DNA from: Ligula intestinalis
Lineage: Eukaryota > Platyhelminthes > Cestoda > Diphyllobothriidea > Diphyllobothriidae
DNA length: 64,000 bases
Assembly (NCBI GenBank): GCA_036362985.1
Contig: JAYGXS010000004.1
Span: 35,566,939 to 35,630,938, forward strand
Direction of reading: 5' to 3'
Part shown: positions 45,737-58,900 of the stretch, piece after piece
How the letters are laid out: the number at the start of each line of letters is the position of its first letter
Numbering within the stretch: position 1 is the stretch's first letter
Notes under the pieces: model-generated
Databases searched by the model: none
Told to the model about the DNA's origin: nothing
Seen by the model: the letters and a program-made list of their open reading frames with translations, nothing else
Translations under genes and position numbers: made by a program

Positions 45737-46062
45737 TTGATGCCCTTTTCTCTGACGAAACTATCTACCAATTGAATTTCAAGGAACGTCTAGCCAGCGA
45801 AGTGGCCCATTTTCAGCTTTGTGAGCACCTTATTGGTGAACTGGAGACCGTACACTTCTCAGGCCTTCTTCCCGAATCTTGGCGTCGAATCGAAAAGACC
45901 TTGGTCGATGCCGAGAACTTCCAACCCTTCGAATCCCCTCCTGTCAACCGTAAAGCCCGACGAACTCGACGCCGATTCAATAGTTACCGGCACCGGTCAC
46001 TATCTGTTGAATGTGATGTATCGACTCACGAAAACGGAGCCACTCTACATCCGATGCACCAG
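45737..46062 (+). CDS. Candidate host exon with a one-base frame change
   Basis: Flanked by a strong acceptor (TTTTTCCCACTCTAG ending 45736) and a good donor (GCACCAG then GTATAT at 46063). The first part reads DALFSDETIYQLNFKERLAS, HFQLCEHLIGELETVHFSGL and LPESWRRIEKTLVDAENFQP in one frame. The last part reads DELDADSIVTGTGHYLLNVM then YRLTKTEPLYIRCTR in the next frame. Both parts look like conserved helical protein, so one base was probably gained or lost near 45955-45975, or a very small intron lies there. The family is not recognised. It lies upstream of the Rubicon-like gene on the same strand but shows no RUN-domain similarity. Confidence 0.5.
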
Positions 46063-46329
46063 GTATATTGGACAATTTGTCAATCTCTACTTTTAAGACT
46101 TTTCAGTTGGAGTACTCGCCTTGATGGCCCTCTGATCGCTTAGAGTGTCCCTCATTACACGATAGACCATTCCACTCTAACTCAGTCAGAAACCCACTTG
46201 TCATCTGCGAATTTCCTATGCTAGGCCGAACATTATCGCCGCACTTCTATGACCGTTTCGACGAAACAAAATGAGATTTTTAGTGTTGCGGAACACTTAG
46301 ATGGACATTTTACAGTGTGCATAAACATT

Positions 46330-46849
46330 TTCGGTCCAGATATCTTGACAATGAGCTCGCGGGAGAGTTCGAAACGTCGGACAACTACACTCCTGGTCCC
46401 AGAGAACGACTTAACTTCTTCTTTCCAGTTACCTCGACCATTCAGATATCTCATCGTTTTCATCAACCCTCAACGAAGGCAAAGAAGAAGGCACGAGTAC
46501 ATGAACCGAATTATATTGAGACTGACGTTTTGGACACTCACATGGTTCCATCGTCAGAGTAACTTGGTGATTGTTCCTGTTTGCCGGGACTGTTTTGGCC
46601 TTGCCGCACGCTTGGTATTATATCCGTGCTCGACGCACTAACTTTGACCTGTCTGTTCGCTGCTAATTGACCGTAAGATTGACTGCTGGTGGGTTTGTGT
46701 GACCTTTGCTCCCCTTTGTGCTTACTGGCCTGCTCCTTGTCCACCGACGGAATAATCACTTGTTGCTGCTCGTGTGAGTTGGTGTCAGTCCCGTGGGTGC
46801 GGCGGTGAGGTAGTGTTCCACGCTGGTCACGTTGTTCCTAGCCGGCTTT
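46330..46849 (-). mobile_element. PLE 3' terminus, reverse strand (left arm of a palindromic pair)
   Basis: The reverse complement of 46440-46840 matches 30370-30800: the basic C-terminal coding tail (AACGTGACCAGCGTGGAACA, CTACCTCACCGC) followed by the terminus with a hammerhead-like motif at 46521-46560 (ACT, CTGACGA, unpaired T, GGAACC/GTGTCC, AAAACGTC, AGT). A separate plus-oriented terminus remnant (46345-46430) holds TTGACAATGAGCTC, GAGTTCGAAACGTC. Confidence 0.7.
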
Positions 46850-47210
46850 GACAAAGCAAGGGTAATAGACCGATCCAATGCCAAGATGGTTATATTTCTG
46901 CTGGAAAGTGGATCTTCGGTTGGCACGCTTAACAGAGCCTTTTATCTTCACCCCGCCGACCAGGCGCTACACACATGGCTCGAGTCAGTGAGAAGAAGGC
47001 CAACAGGACGGCAAAGAAAACTCAAGCGTGGACTTTAACTCAGGGCAGAGGAAAATAGCAGAGAAGCCGGCCAGTGACCCCGTGACCAGCGTGGAACACT
47101 ACCTCACCGCCATGCCCACGAGATTGACATCAGCTCACGCCGGCAGCGACAAGTGATTAGTCTGTCGGCGGACGAGAGGCAGGCCAGTAAGCACGCTGAC
47201 TTGCCAACAT
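46850..47210 (+). mobile_element. PLE C-terminal coding tail, forward strand (right arm)
   Basis: The frame 46850-47038 reads KARVIDRSNAKMVIFLLESG then VGTLNRAFYLHPADQALHTW, matching the end of the PLE at 30165-30300. DNA then repeats in inverse the left arm (GACCAGCGTGGAACACTACC TCACCGCC at about 47085). The two arms meet at about 46849. Confidence 0.75.
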
Positions 47211-47239
47211 AACCAACTTATTAAGGAAAGTGACAAATT

Positions 47240-49421
47240 CGGAGAACGGAAAAGATCGTTCTAACTTCTAATTGATGTAAATAGAATTGTCGGGTGAAAT
47301 CGTTTACATAACAAAAGGTCACGGGTTCGAATCTCGGGTGATCCATACCTTGAAGGCACAAAGCGACCTACATGTTCCGTAACCAAATCGGTAAACATCA
47401 CACTTTCATTATGTATGCAGCATTGACCTTTCTATTACTGAATGACAACGAGTTTCAGAACATCCTTGAAATGCCGGTCAATCCGTCAAGATTTTCACTG
47501 TTTTCATCCGATGGGCCATCAATTTAGATTCTCTTTTGTGTTCTTCACAAAGTTCAAAATAAGAAATTCTTTTAAAATGTTAACCGAAGAATTGCGTTTT
47601 TGAACATTATTCATAATGCAGAAGATCGTTTGGATTATATTTGTAGTCTCACTCAAACATAAGGACGTATTGCCGATACGAATGAACTTTTACAGCAGAG
47701 GTCAGCAATTGACATACCTAAATTGAACTATAAAATTTTCTCAAATAAGTTACCCCTTTAAAAACAATTTAAGTCGGTATTTGGCTAACGAATCTCCGTG
47801 TACTTTGCGAATTTTCATGGTTAAATAATGGTAAAATGGAAGTTTTTAATCGTTTTTTGGCTTTCCGAAAAAAAAATGTGAAGAAATAAATCAGCTGAAA
47901 ATGAAAAATCTTTCTTTTCTCTTTTTATGGGAGCTTTTGCCGCTATATTTGTTTACCTTAAACCCAGTTCTAACATTCCAAATGCCTAACAAGGTGGTCG
48001 AATATATACTAAGATTTTGCGAAAATTGACCGTTCCCTTTCTAAGTTACGCATTAGCGAAAACTATATTATGCATCGAATATCTTGCCAATGCTTCAAGG
48101 TTAACATCGTTTTTGTCGACCTTCGCTGTGGGGAAACAGAATGCTTTCAAGCAAGTTAACTACTGTGTGTTGTCGCAAAAAGTCAAACTTTTACAAAAAA
48201 GTAATTTTTGAAGCCGAATTCCTTTCTTGTGTCTGAAAAACAACGTGATGTATATCCAACACTCTAATCGCTTGAGCTACGAGGAACTCTGGACGGGTAA
48301 CTTCATCGAAGTGTGGTTAAACCCACGGCTCCCGAGCAAGATGTATTTGTCTAAGATGGAATGCGGACGTTCCGTTCGCATTGGAGCTCCAGGCCTAGGT
48401 GGCCGTAGCATTGCTGCTGATAATAGCACTTTATAGTTTTTCTAACTAAAGACACTTCAGTTGTTCCTGTAACTCAATTGTTGTCTGCTCGATGCGTTCT
48501 AGGTGTATATGTAAGTAGAGAAGAAGACGCCAGATCGGTAAATCGATTGACTGAGTTCCCATTGGAGACCCAGGTGTCAATCAATTCGCGGCCTTTCTTC
48601 TAGCGTGACTGCAAAGGCGAACTCGTGTGGAGGTTGTCCCTGATCAAAAACAACACAAATATCGCACTTACCAAATACTGATCATTCGTTGTTATTTCAA
48701 TTCGTGCGTACAAGCTCTAGGCCCGTTAATGAATCCAACTTCTGTTTTCACGGGTGCACCCGGCAGCTGAGCCAATACTTGATGCTCCCCCACATTTAGG
48801 CTCATTTCCGGCTGTGTATAAAAAAAAGACTCGGTTTCGAATAAAGTGGCCGAATTACCCAGGATTCAGACCACGACTACTCCGTGATATGTAATTGACG
48901 GCCAGTGTCGGCACTATTAATTACTACCTGGGAATCCTACTTTGAACCAATAAATGTTACTCACCAGTTCCTCAAAAACTAATAAATCTTTGTGAGGGTT
49001 ACGTTTGCCATGCCGAAGCTTTTACGAATGTTATATGTTGGTATCCTTACAGCCAGCGCATGCTCGTGTATGCGTAATCCAAACATGCGTCGAGTCTGTC
49101 CTGTTCACTGGGGTTTAATCAGTCTTTGATCGTCATGACTCTGCTGCGTATCGTAGCTTAGGACTGGCATGCAGTCCCGACGCTTGCTCCCACAGTAATG
49201 CGCCCGGTCGCCTCTGACACCTTGGTGTATGGCAGCGTATGCCATACGACCTTTCCTCGGCACAATGTAATTAACGCAAAAAAATTCACTATATCCCTCT
49301 ATTCTTGTCGATGACAAACTCTTATTAGGAAATTTGTAATAAAAAATTTATTCCGTTCGAAATGCCGTCTCTTTGGGTTTTTTGCCTTATCTGTCAGTTA
49401 TGTTATCTTTGCTAATTGTAG
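47240..49421. other. Mostly featureless; two tRNA-like fragments
   Basis: 47318-47345 holds a B-box-bearing fragment (GGTCACGGGTTCGAATCTCG) without a recognisable 5' half. 48255-48290 in reverse complement reads CCTCGTAGCTCAAGCGATTA, an A-box fragment. Both are probably SINE debris rather than tRNA genes. The rest shows nothing recognisable. Confidence 0.4.
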
Positions 49422-49457
49422 AAGTCACGTCGTCTTTCCCTGCACACTCCTGTCACC

Positions 49458-49909
49458 ATGGATGATCTCTCTTCGTCGTCTTTGTCGGCGAGAACTCTTA
49501 TCCCAAACAATCCCACCGACCCTAATCTTGTGCCGAGCCAGGCTGCTCAAGCCGCCACGGGCCTCCTTTGCTGCTGTCTTGATCGTCAGCAACGACAACA
49601 ACAACAACAACCAACATCTTCACGGTCCGGTCTAGCTGGCACTCTGCGCTTTCGACGTCTGCAGGAGATCTGCGCCAGCCTCTCTGACCTCGACTGGGTG
49701 GACGCGCAGGCCGCAGCCACCTTGCGTCTACTCGGGATCTCCTTCTTCTCCGATTCCGGCGAGGAGGGTGCTGGGGGCGATCTGAGTGTTTGGAATGCCG
49801 AGGATCTGGACGATCAACGCACAGGCTCCAATTATACTTGCGCCCCCTTTGCTGCTCCTGATGCTAGTAATCGTACTGGTGGGAGTTCACTTCACTCACG
49901 CAAACCCAG
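49458..49909 (+). CDS. RUBCN: Rubicon-like gene, exon 1 (start codon or upstream-extended)
   Basis: The ATG at 49458 sits in a strong start context (GTCACCATGG). The frame is open 151 codons to a donor at CCCAG then GTTCGT (49910), ending in phase 2. Content: Ser-rich start, a CLDRQQRQQQQQ stretch, then LRFRRLQEICASLSDLDWVD with AAATLRLLGISFFS, likely helical, and an acidic stretch. An acceptor-like TTTGCTAATTGTAG ends at 49421 and the frame is open from there, so this could instead be an internal exon beginning at 49422. Confidence 0.6.
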
Positions 49910-52900
49910 GTTCGTGCCATTCCGTATCATTCGCTCTTTCCTTATCCGACTGTCTGTTTGATTGAACTTTTTTGCTGATGTTCAAATTTTTAGTGGGGGT
50001 GGTGGTGGTGGTAGTGGTAGTGAAAACATCGTTTCGACAAGCAACAAGACCTTGGTATTTCAACAATCTTTGCTCGTTTACCGTTTAACACTTGGCACCG
50101 TCTTGTTCAGAACTCTTACTACGCGGTCCTCATCCAGCGTCTATAATGTACCCCTAAAAGAGAAGACGGAGCATTTTCGCTTGAACAATAGGAGTTTAAG
50201 CTTTCGCCGCACTAATTGTCTGTGCCAGATCCTGCCTTCGGTCCTCTTAACTCTGTTTTGGCACCGGACACAGGTGAATGTGGGGATGTGGAAGAGAGTG
50301 CGGTAGATGCAGTGCAAGTCTACTATTAATCTAACTTATTCACGCACTAGTCACCGTTCCTGTGTCCACACTAGGCATCGACGATTGAAGTGTCATGCTA
50401 TCTGAAGCCTAAATTATCCCACCGTGCCGGTCTGATATTATTGGTTTCTCAGCTTACTTGTTAACGATCTTATTCATGGTACAATGGTTTTCAGAAAGCC
50501 TAGTTTTATTGTGCTGTCAAAAATTCAGTCATTTTTTACCATAATTACTTCAAAGGCAATGCCAAACCGGCCAGAGCGGGTGCCATAGATGGATTCATCG
50601 AAATCCTTGGCATGCGACCGTCTCCAATATGGTTGTCTTGTGATAATGGCGTTCTCTGTTCCGGAAATAATACCTGCCTCGTTATGTTCAAACTGTAAAA
50701 GTTTTTGATGTACAAAATGTTCATTAAAGAATTCAGGAGAGCAGTCGACGAGCATACGCGTGTTTTGGATGAATTTTCGTCGGACCAGTACATTTGTATG
50801 GGAACGGGGTACAAGATGAAACATGCGGTCAATAATGTCCTTTTCATACAACTCAGTCATCGGAATAGAGAGGAGGTCGGGATAAGAGACAGTCGGTTAA
50901 GTGGTCATGCCGTTCTAAAGAGGAAGGAAGGGAGGGCGCGCCCAATTAAGCCACCGTTGGCCATGCTAGGCGTGGAGCTTGCAGGAGGTTATTTTGTGCG
51001 CACAAGATTGGCTTTCCCAGCCTGCTAGCGGTCGCATCTGCTGTTTCTAATAAACCCTGATTCGGGGACTGGACGTGTTTTGTTGTGACCTTATCAATCA
51101 TCGCAAAGGCCTCATTTGGGTCCATACTGCCTGAAATTCACTATTTGTGTGAGAATAGCGCTGTTTATGCTCTTAACTTGGCCTTTTCTCCGCCATACCG
51201 GCAGGTGTTCCCTTATTCTTTTGGATAGACATCGACCCCTGTAGTTATTATAACCTGCTTCCTTGGAGAACTGAGTTATCCCATCAGTTGACGGACTTCC
51301 AAGCCACGTCTTCTAGCGCAATGTACGTTAAATCTCTTCCCTTTGCCATCGTCCTCGTGTGCGAACAAATGATGGGGATATTTGAGTAGAGCGATATTTT
51401 TTCCTCGGTGGGACCAATCTGCGAACGCCAATATGTCCATCGGCCTCGAAGCTGCCGATCTACCTCATCCCCCTAAGTGTCCACTGTCATGAAAACCAGC
51501 CCTTTTGAACGACGCGTCACATTGGCGTGCTCCACTAGCCCCATGTGATGTCACACCGGCTGCAGATCTGTGCAGATTACTTCACTTGATACGAATGTAC
51601 TCTCTTATGTTCCCCGTAGTAGGCAAAAGAAGATATAGAGCCGGTTCTGATACAAGGGCTCTATTTAAGGCCTGCGTAGCATACTCATAACTGATCTAAT
51701 TGACTTCATTCATGTCACAGATCGTACCTCGCCACGCCTTATGATTTACAGAAGTGAATCTGAATAGCTTACTACGGTGGCTTAGCTTAACATAAAAGGC
51801 ACTTGCCACTGTGACCTTCAAACATGGTTCCGTATAGGAAGAGATGGGATGTTAGTAAGAAGGAGTAGTCTATTCTGTACAGAATTAGTGAAGAACAGGA
51901 TGGAAGAAATTGGCATTCGGACGAGTGCACGTCTGCAGCCGCGAGGACGGCGTTCGAAGTTTGATAGCGCAGAGTCTTCACAGCGTGGTCATATGGGGTC
52001 AGTTATAATAGGATCGGCAGCCACTGGTGCGCACGTGCAGGCGGTCGCGAAAGGTTGAGTGATGTCTTCGGAGTTGGGCCACTGCAAGCTCGACGCCTTC
52101 TCTTATCCAGCGAAGGAGACCGAATACCGAAGGTCCAAGTTCCATCTCCTGACAAACTGTGTCGAGTCAGGTTTCGAGCTGCCCTGTTCCTTGGCGCCTC
52201 CAATAGTATAGCAGTGTCCTATCGAAGGTACTAACACTGAGCTCCAGAAGCTGACCATGAAGAACTTATCCAAATCACTTCAGTCGTATTTCTTGGATTG
52301 CCTGGGGTATCCTTGCGATGTTATCGCAACGCGTACAGACTTTCTCATTTGATTAGTCAATTACCCACAAAGCGTCGCCATGCCCATGCAGGTCATCCCC
52401 TTTAGCTTCGTGCCTCGGAATGCTGACTTTAAACTATCACCGGCTCCATAACATTTTTTCGGTCCCGATATGCCAAGCGCATTTGCGGTACTTAGTACAA
52501 TCTGTTTCTGTTCTCAGACAGTTGTCACGAGGGAACTGTTGACTTTGGCAGCTCGGAAAAGCCGTGTCAGTGCAAAGCAGCCGTCTAGGGGCCTCTAAGA
52601 AAGGAAGTTCACCACCCGTTTTCACTCCCAACGTGAACTTGATAGACGGATATGCTCTATTAACAGCATTTAAGTGTGCATCTACTCTGACTTTCGTTGC
52701 GGAGATTGCAAAGATGTCACCGACGTAAGTCAGCCTTGTAGTCATTCTGGTGGATTCTAGATGATTCCTTAGGAAATCCTGCTTGAGTAGTCAACCTGCT
52801 GTCCCGTATTGGTGGATTCCATCTGAGCGGCAAAGTTGGGCGGGTAATATCGATCCAAGTGGGATTAAACTCACTGTGTGAAGCGCGACATTCGTAGCTC

Positions 52901-55900
52901 AAGCAAGTAGAGCGTTGGCTTGCATAAAAAGCCTCCTTCATATGCGCGTTTGAATCCCGCCGAATGCCGTGAGTTTTTTCACAATTGGGTTGAATAAATT
53001 GACCAAATCTGCCAAACCAACTTAATAACGTAAAGACTGAATTTTGTCAGTCTTCTATTTCGCTTTTTTGCTTCAATTTGTGTGCTTTTTTGCACCAAAA
53101 GTCAGATGACCCTCCCATAGTGTGATCACCAATCACTAATCTCTTCCCAGTCAGGACAATCTTACCTTCCCTCCCTCCGCCGTTCCGGCGTTTTCTCCCC
53201 GCTCCGTAGATTCAAGCACTCGGTCCCAGAACGCCAACAGACAGCTCAAATTGTGGACTCAGTGGTTTTATGGCACTTTTATCATTGCTGTCTTTTTGTC
53301 GTGTCTTCGTTCAGCCTTTCCACGGCCTTTTGGAGCCTGTCTGACTATCAGAGCATCTTCTCAGCTGCCAGCCCCTCCGAGGTGCCCAGCTTCCCTCGGC
53401 CTGCTTCTCATCACCGTCAGTTGCAGGCTCCAGCCCCGCCTCTAGTCTCAGATCTCCCCCTGCCTCTAGGTCCCCTCCGATATCCACCCGGTCTGCCATC
53501 CGAGGTGGGCACCTCATGGTCCATTGGCGTGGAGAACTACTTTCGCAATGTCCCCACCAGTACCTCCGCTACCGCCGCTCATCACCGGCCCCATTCCTCT
53601 CGTTTCGCGACTTCCCTGATGAGTAGTGGTCATCAGTTGGTCACTTCTGCTCCGGTGCCCAAATCAAAGTAGGTTTTTTCCTCCACCTTATGAAATGCGA
53701 GAAAAAGACAGAGAGATATGCTTTATTTTTAAGGTGACATCCAACATTTTCAGCAAAATATTTCTCCATTCACTGAGACCAGCGGATAAGTTAACAAAAT
53801 ACTTAAAAAAATATAGAGGTTTGCATAAAGTTCACATCTATAAGGGACACAGGTCTAATCGCAGCTTCTGGACTCCCGTTTATTTACCTGCGTTGATCCC
53901 TAATTGACACGCTTGAACTTGTTGATCATCAATTTCAATAAACCGTTTGTTTATACTACAGTTCTGAAATCTCTGGCTTGAACTTCAGTCGCGGACGGAA
54001 ACAACTTCCGCTCTAAAAAAACTTTTAATTTAGCTAACTTAGCTGGCTGCCTCTTTGGTTTTCAAACGTAAAAGCGTCCGCATTTTGAAATTAACCTTAC
54101 CTTTTTTTGCTGGCATGTTCCTGCTTCGTAAGCTAAACAGACTGCCACTTTACCAGGTAAGGCTTACCGGTGACTTCCGTGGTAATTTGCTTCTGGTGCG
54201 GAAGCCTTTCGAAACATCTTTTTTGCTCATTCCTCCAACAACATGTGCCAGGCTGTCCATTAAGGAAATTACTGTTAGAGTTATATTAAGGGGGATGGAG
54301 GCATCGCAGTTTGATTCGTTCCAACAACTAATCACTTCCATTTATAGTCTTCTGAGCTTTGACTTTTGGTGTGTTTAATTGTTTTGATCGCTGGGTTCTC
54401 GCTGAACCCCCTCCACCTGCTCTTTTTGCATGTACTTGCGGTAGCTTATCCAGTCCAATTCGAGTGGAGATGAAAATTTTCATTGCAAACTACTCTGTTA
54501 TTTCATTCATTGCACTCAGCGAAAACCATGTCTCTCCCTAGCAGAGCGCACCGTTGACTTCTGTTGTGCTAAGAGTTTTCATTCTGAGCCGAAGACGACT
54601 CGATCGCTGGAACAATACTTCTATTTGCCTGACGTTTCGAAATCCCTCATTAGAGACATAATCAGAGAGCAGTAGCAGATATAGGTGATTATGTCTGTTA
54701 ATGTTTCTGATGATGAATCCGCGACGGATCTCGAAACGTCAGGCGAATAAAAGTAGCGTCCCAGCGATCGAGTCGTTTTCTTCTCAATTACTTCCTGGGA
54801 CTCGCATTCTCGCTTGTATTGACAGTTTTTATTCTCTGGAACTTGGGGTGACCTACATTGATGTTCATGTTGATGGAGAGTTCCTGTCTGTATTCAACTA
54901 AATTCAATGTGGTTCGGCTTCGCGTTCGTTCCCCAATGATTATTTTCTGGCTGTGTTAGTCCCCTGATGAAGGAAAACACAGTTTCTACTTTTTTCAATT
55001 AAGTACGACCATATGGTTAATCTAGTTTGACTGCTTACTGTGTTGGACTAACGTTCTGATGTTTGCGCAACTTGTACAAAAGAAAACTGCACTGAATTTA
55101 GGTGCGCTCGGACATTGTTTTAGGGGAATCCGGATGAGGCTAGCTAGTGCTAGCTATAACTTGTACTTGTGCTGCCAGTATGGTAAATTACAACATAAAT
55201 GTATGCTGATGTCTGACCTTGACAGTGTGTATATATTACGCGGTTATCCCACAGTGGCTGATGGCGTTCAATCCAAATGTATGCATCAAATTTCGGTGTT
55301 TGTCTATATGGCTTGAGTAAACGTTTAAAAAATAGGTTTAGAGTATAGTAGCCGAATGAACTAGGATTCAGACCGCCACTCCTCAGTGATATAGACTTCG
55401 TCACCACCGTCGGCAACATAGATCATCACCTGGGAATCCCTCCTTGCATTTCTGGATTTTGCTCCCTGGTTCCTCGAAAACTATCTAATCTTTCTGAGAG
55501 CTATGTTTTCCATGCCGAAACTTTTCTGAATTGTATATGTCAGTACCCTTGTAGTGGCCTTGCGTTTCATTGTCCCAAAAGGATAAACGATTTTGTTTGA
55601 TCCCTTGCGCATAATTAGGCGCCTCAAGTAAAAATTGAAAGCCTGATTTATGGTTTCCTACAATTTTCCAACGCAGACTGCGGCTTATTATATAGAGGCA
55701 AATTGAAATATTCGAACAGTATTAAGTGGCCAGATACTGTAAGAACAGACAGCTCGTGGTATTTTTGGAAACCGGAGTATTTTGCACATGTATACTTCCT
55801 GTTGGAAAATGGATTGGCACGCAATATCCTTCTGGTAACACGCTCCCCACACCTTTACCTCTGAAACCCAAACCGTACAATATCATGGGATATATGGAGT

Positions 55901-58900
55901 TTGTCACCGGGCGCTGTCTAGCTTGTATCCCTACAAGTTAGTTCATGCAAACCAATTGTAACATAGAGCGATGACGTTGACTGGGCCACAAAGATGGGAA
56001 CATTACACTCGGTACTGAGTACGGTTGGATGTTGACAACTGACGACTTCTTTAACGCCGTCAGCGAAGAACAAGGGCACAATATTCTTCGTGTTCTCGTC
56101 TGTCAAGAGACTAGCAGTGGTCAAAAAGTCGAGCCATTTTAGAAGGCAGGAGAGCATTGCGCACTTTCCGAACTTCCATGACAGCCGCTCGTGCTGCCGC
56201 AAACGCAACTGAGTCACGGACTCCTGTTAGTGCACTGGGGCGTAATTTAAAACGAAGGGTGAAGTAAGGGATGGGGAATGGTGGAAACGTAGTAACGCTC
56301 TACTGGGGCATTGGTGCGTTCTACAGTGAGCAAAAAGATGAGGAGGAGGAAGAAAAAGAAGTTGGTTTAGGATATGCATTACCAAAGAGACCGGGACTTA
56401 AACCGCCATTGCTTACATGCTTCTGTTGGCCCTATCGAGACGCACACTTATCAAGTACTTATTGGTAAGCCAAAACGGAAATACCCACAGGAGGTGTAGA
56501 GTTTATTTTACATTGTCTACCAAACAACTGACTCAGTCTCAACTCTTAGGTTTACACCTGCAGTTACGACATATCCGACTGTAAAGGCTAGCTCTTTTAA
56601 AAGGTTCGGTCCGAGGTCTGCAAGGCTTTCCCTGGCGTGCCGTCTTCCGACAGGTCCGGTGCTCGCAATGCAAAGCGGAAGCGCCCATTTCCCTCCTGCG
56701 AAATCGGCGAGCGCCACCCTCACCTTAATTTTATGTGTTGTACGGTAACACCCTCAGCACGCCCCTGTTACTACTTACTCACGCCCGGTCCTCCCCCTCC
56801 CCTGCCGCGCCTTACCCTCTCTCTTTTTGTTCCATCTAGGCGTCAATCGATCCTTGTCGGTCAACGGAATCACTGTGCTGGCTGTGGCGTCCACGTGGAG
56901 ACGAGTAAGTGTCCGTTTGCAATCCTTGCCCCCCTTTTCAGCAGCGTGCCAACACGAAGTCACCACGTCGCCTCGAACACATGCGTGCGTGAGTGCGTGT
57001 GCAAGCGAACGAACGAACGACGGTCTCGTTAACGGTGACACGTGGACAAAATTTGCCGAATGCTCTTATCGCGCAACGCCTATTGTGTCTAGATTTCTGA
57101 TAAAATATCACATCTGAGCACTGTGGCGCGATTAATTGACCCTGATCGTTATTTGATGGATTTAGATTGAGCATCAGAATTGGTGTATGTCATATGTTAC
57201 AGTCAGCTGGGCGGATAAATTAACCCAATTGTGATTAAACTCATGACTTCCGGTGGGGGCTCCGTAGATCGGTTGGCCAAAGCGTTGCCTGTACTCAAGT
57301 CTTAACTTGGCTGTCGTTGGTTCGAATCTTATCTCTGCAGGGCCGTCAAGTCTTCTACAGCTTGGTCAAATGAAAATCTGGTTAATGTATAAGGCAGTAT
57401 AAAGGAGCTTTCTTATAATAATATGGCGTGACTTTTAGTCCCACACTTTCTACGAGCAACATTCACTAATTAAACACTTCAGGGATTAGGAGAAAATGTA
57501 CAGTTTACAAATGTACCCTAGTTTTGACGGAAGTGTTATTATAGGAAAACCAGGTGCAGCAAAAGTCCCCTTTCCTGTCGTCTAAACCGTCGCGTAATGC
57601 GAATAGGGCGCTTCCGCTAACGATCCAACCTCGAAACACGAATAACTCAATTTACTTACTACAGAAATCGGCGAGGCCAACTAGGGTCGCTGCCTTCCGA
57701 TCTTGTTTATTTGTTCGTTGGCAGCATATAACATAAAGCTGCTTAAGCCATTCGCTTACTGCATCAGAACTAGTGGAATCCACTTCTTACAAAATGGTGG
57801 GCCGGTAATTTGATCCAAGTATGATTAAACTCCTGATGGAGTCTAGAAGCTCAGGCGGTAAAAATTGTTGTCTTTGTTGTCGTGGGTTTGAATCACACCG
57901 AAGCCGCCGATTTTTCAGAGCTGGGTCAAGGGAGAGACTAGAGTCTTGGTTCAAGAAAAGCACAACAACAACTGCTTAGCATCCCACTTAAATGGGAATG
58001 CCATAAAGGCCACATTAAGAAGGATCCGTTGTAACCTGTCTCTCACTCAGCCACTCCACTCAACAGAACACACACTTGGCTGACTGCGTGAACCGAGTGA
58101 TTCCGCCAGTTGGCAACCCTCCGAGCCACGGCTTTGGGCGCACCGTGATAGCTTAAATCGTGTGAGATTTTTTATGGCGAGAAAAATGCGCTGCGCCATC
58201 GACCTCACTCGCTATTCCCATTCCCGGGCCCCAGCCACCATCTGAACCGTTCAGTGAACTTGTGAGTGGATGTAAGTAGGAATCCGAATCTTCATTAGGT
58301 GGCGTAAAATCTGCCTGGCGGAAGAAAGATCTTCGTAGAAAGCACAGAAAATTTGTTTGCGTGTTCCCAGAACTGCGGGCTTCGATCAGTTCAGGACCTG
58401 GTTCGCATTCTGTCTGCAATGTTAATGGCAATGAATTAACCCTCTCCAGAGTGCGTCGCACGATCACTCGAAATCGCACTCATCGTCCGATTTGGTCTCT
58501 AAAGCTGATGCCGGGTTGCTGACTTGGTTTTAATCAGTCATCAATTTTAATGACGTAGTTGCGTGTGATTATTAATACCCGGTGCGCGATGCCGCGTTTC
58601 GCAACAATGCATTCACACCTCCCCAATAGCAGGACATGATAAAGACTGGAGTAGGACAGGAGGGAGGCTGTTGGCAGTTTGAAAAGGGCGAAGATCACAA
58701 GTTGAGCAGAATGTATTGACGTCATACAATTTCGCGACCTCTAATTCATCATGGCAGTTTGACTCAATTTTGAAAAACTCGCCGGAATTGGAACCCGCGC
58801 CAACAAGGGGAAGGTTTTAGTACAGCCAACTGAGCTGCCAGTCCCCCCTCCCTATCCCACCGGAATCCGTGAGTTGAATCACATTTGAGACAAGGTATCC

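Noticed and set aside
53251..53445. Alternative frame starting at 53251
   Set aside because: It is out of phase with both flanking exons; the 53315 exon frame joins correctly.
54740..54770. Classical hammerhead using GTC at 54758-54760 with CCAGCGATCG as helix I
   Set aside because: No upstream sequence complementary to CCAGCGATCG precedes CTGATGA in any copy, whereas AGGC directly after ACGTC pairs with the bases before CTGATGA. The palindromic-stem reading was preferred.
56517..56723. Extra Rubicon exon near 56562-56650 or a minus-strand gene
   Set aside because: The candidate exon ends in phase 1, which does not fit exon 3 at 56840, and no similarity was seen. Joining 53668 directly to 56840 keeps the frame.
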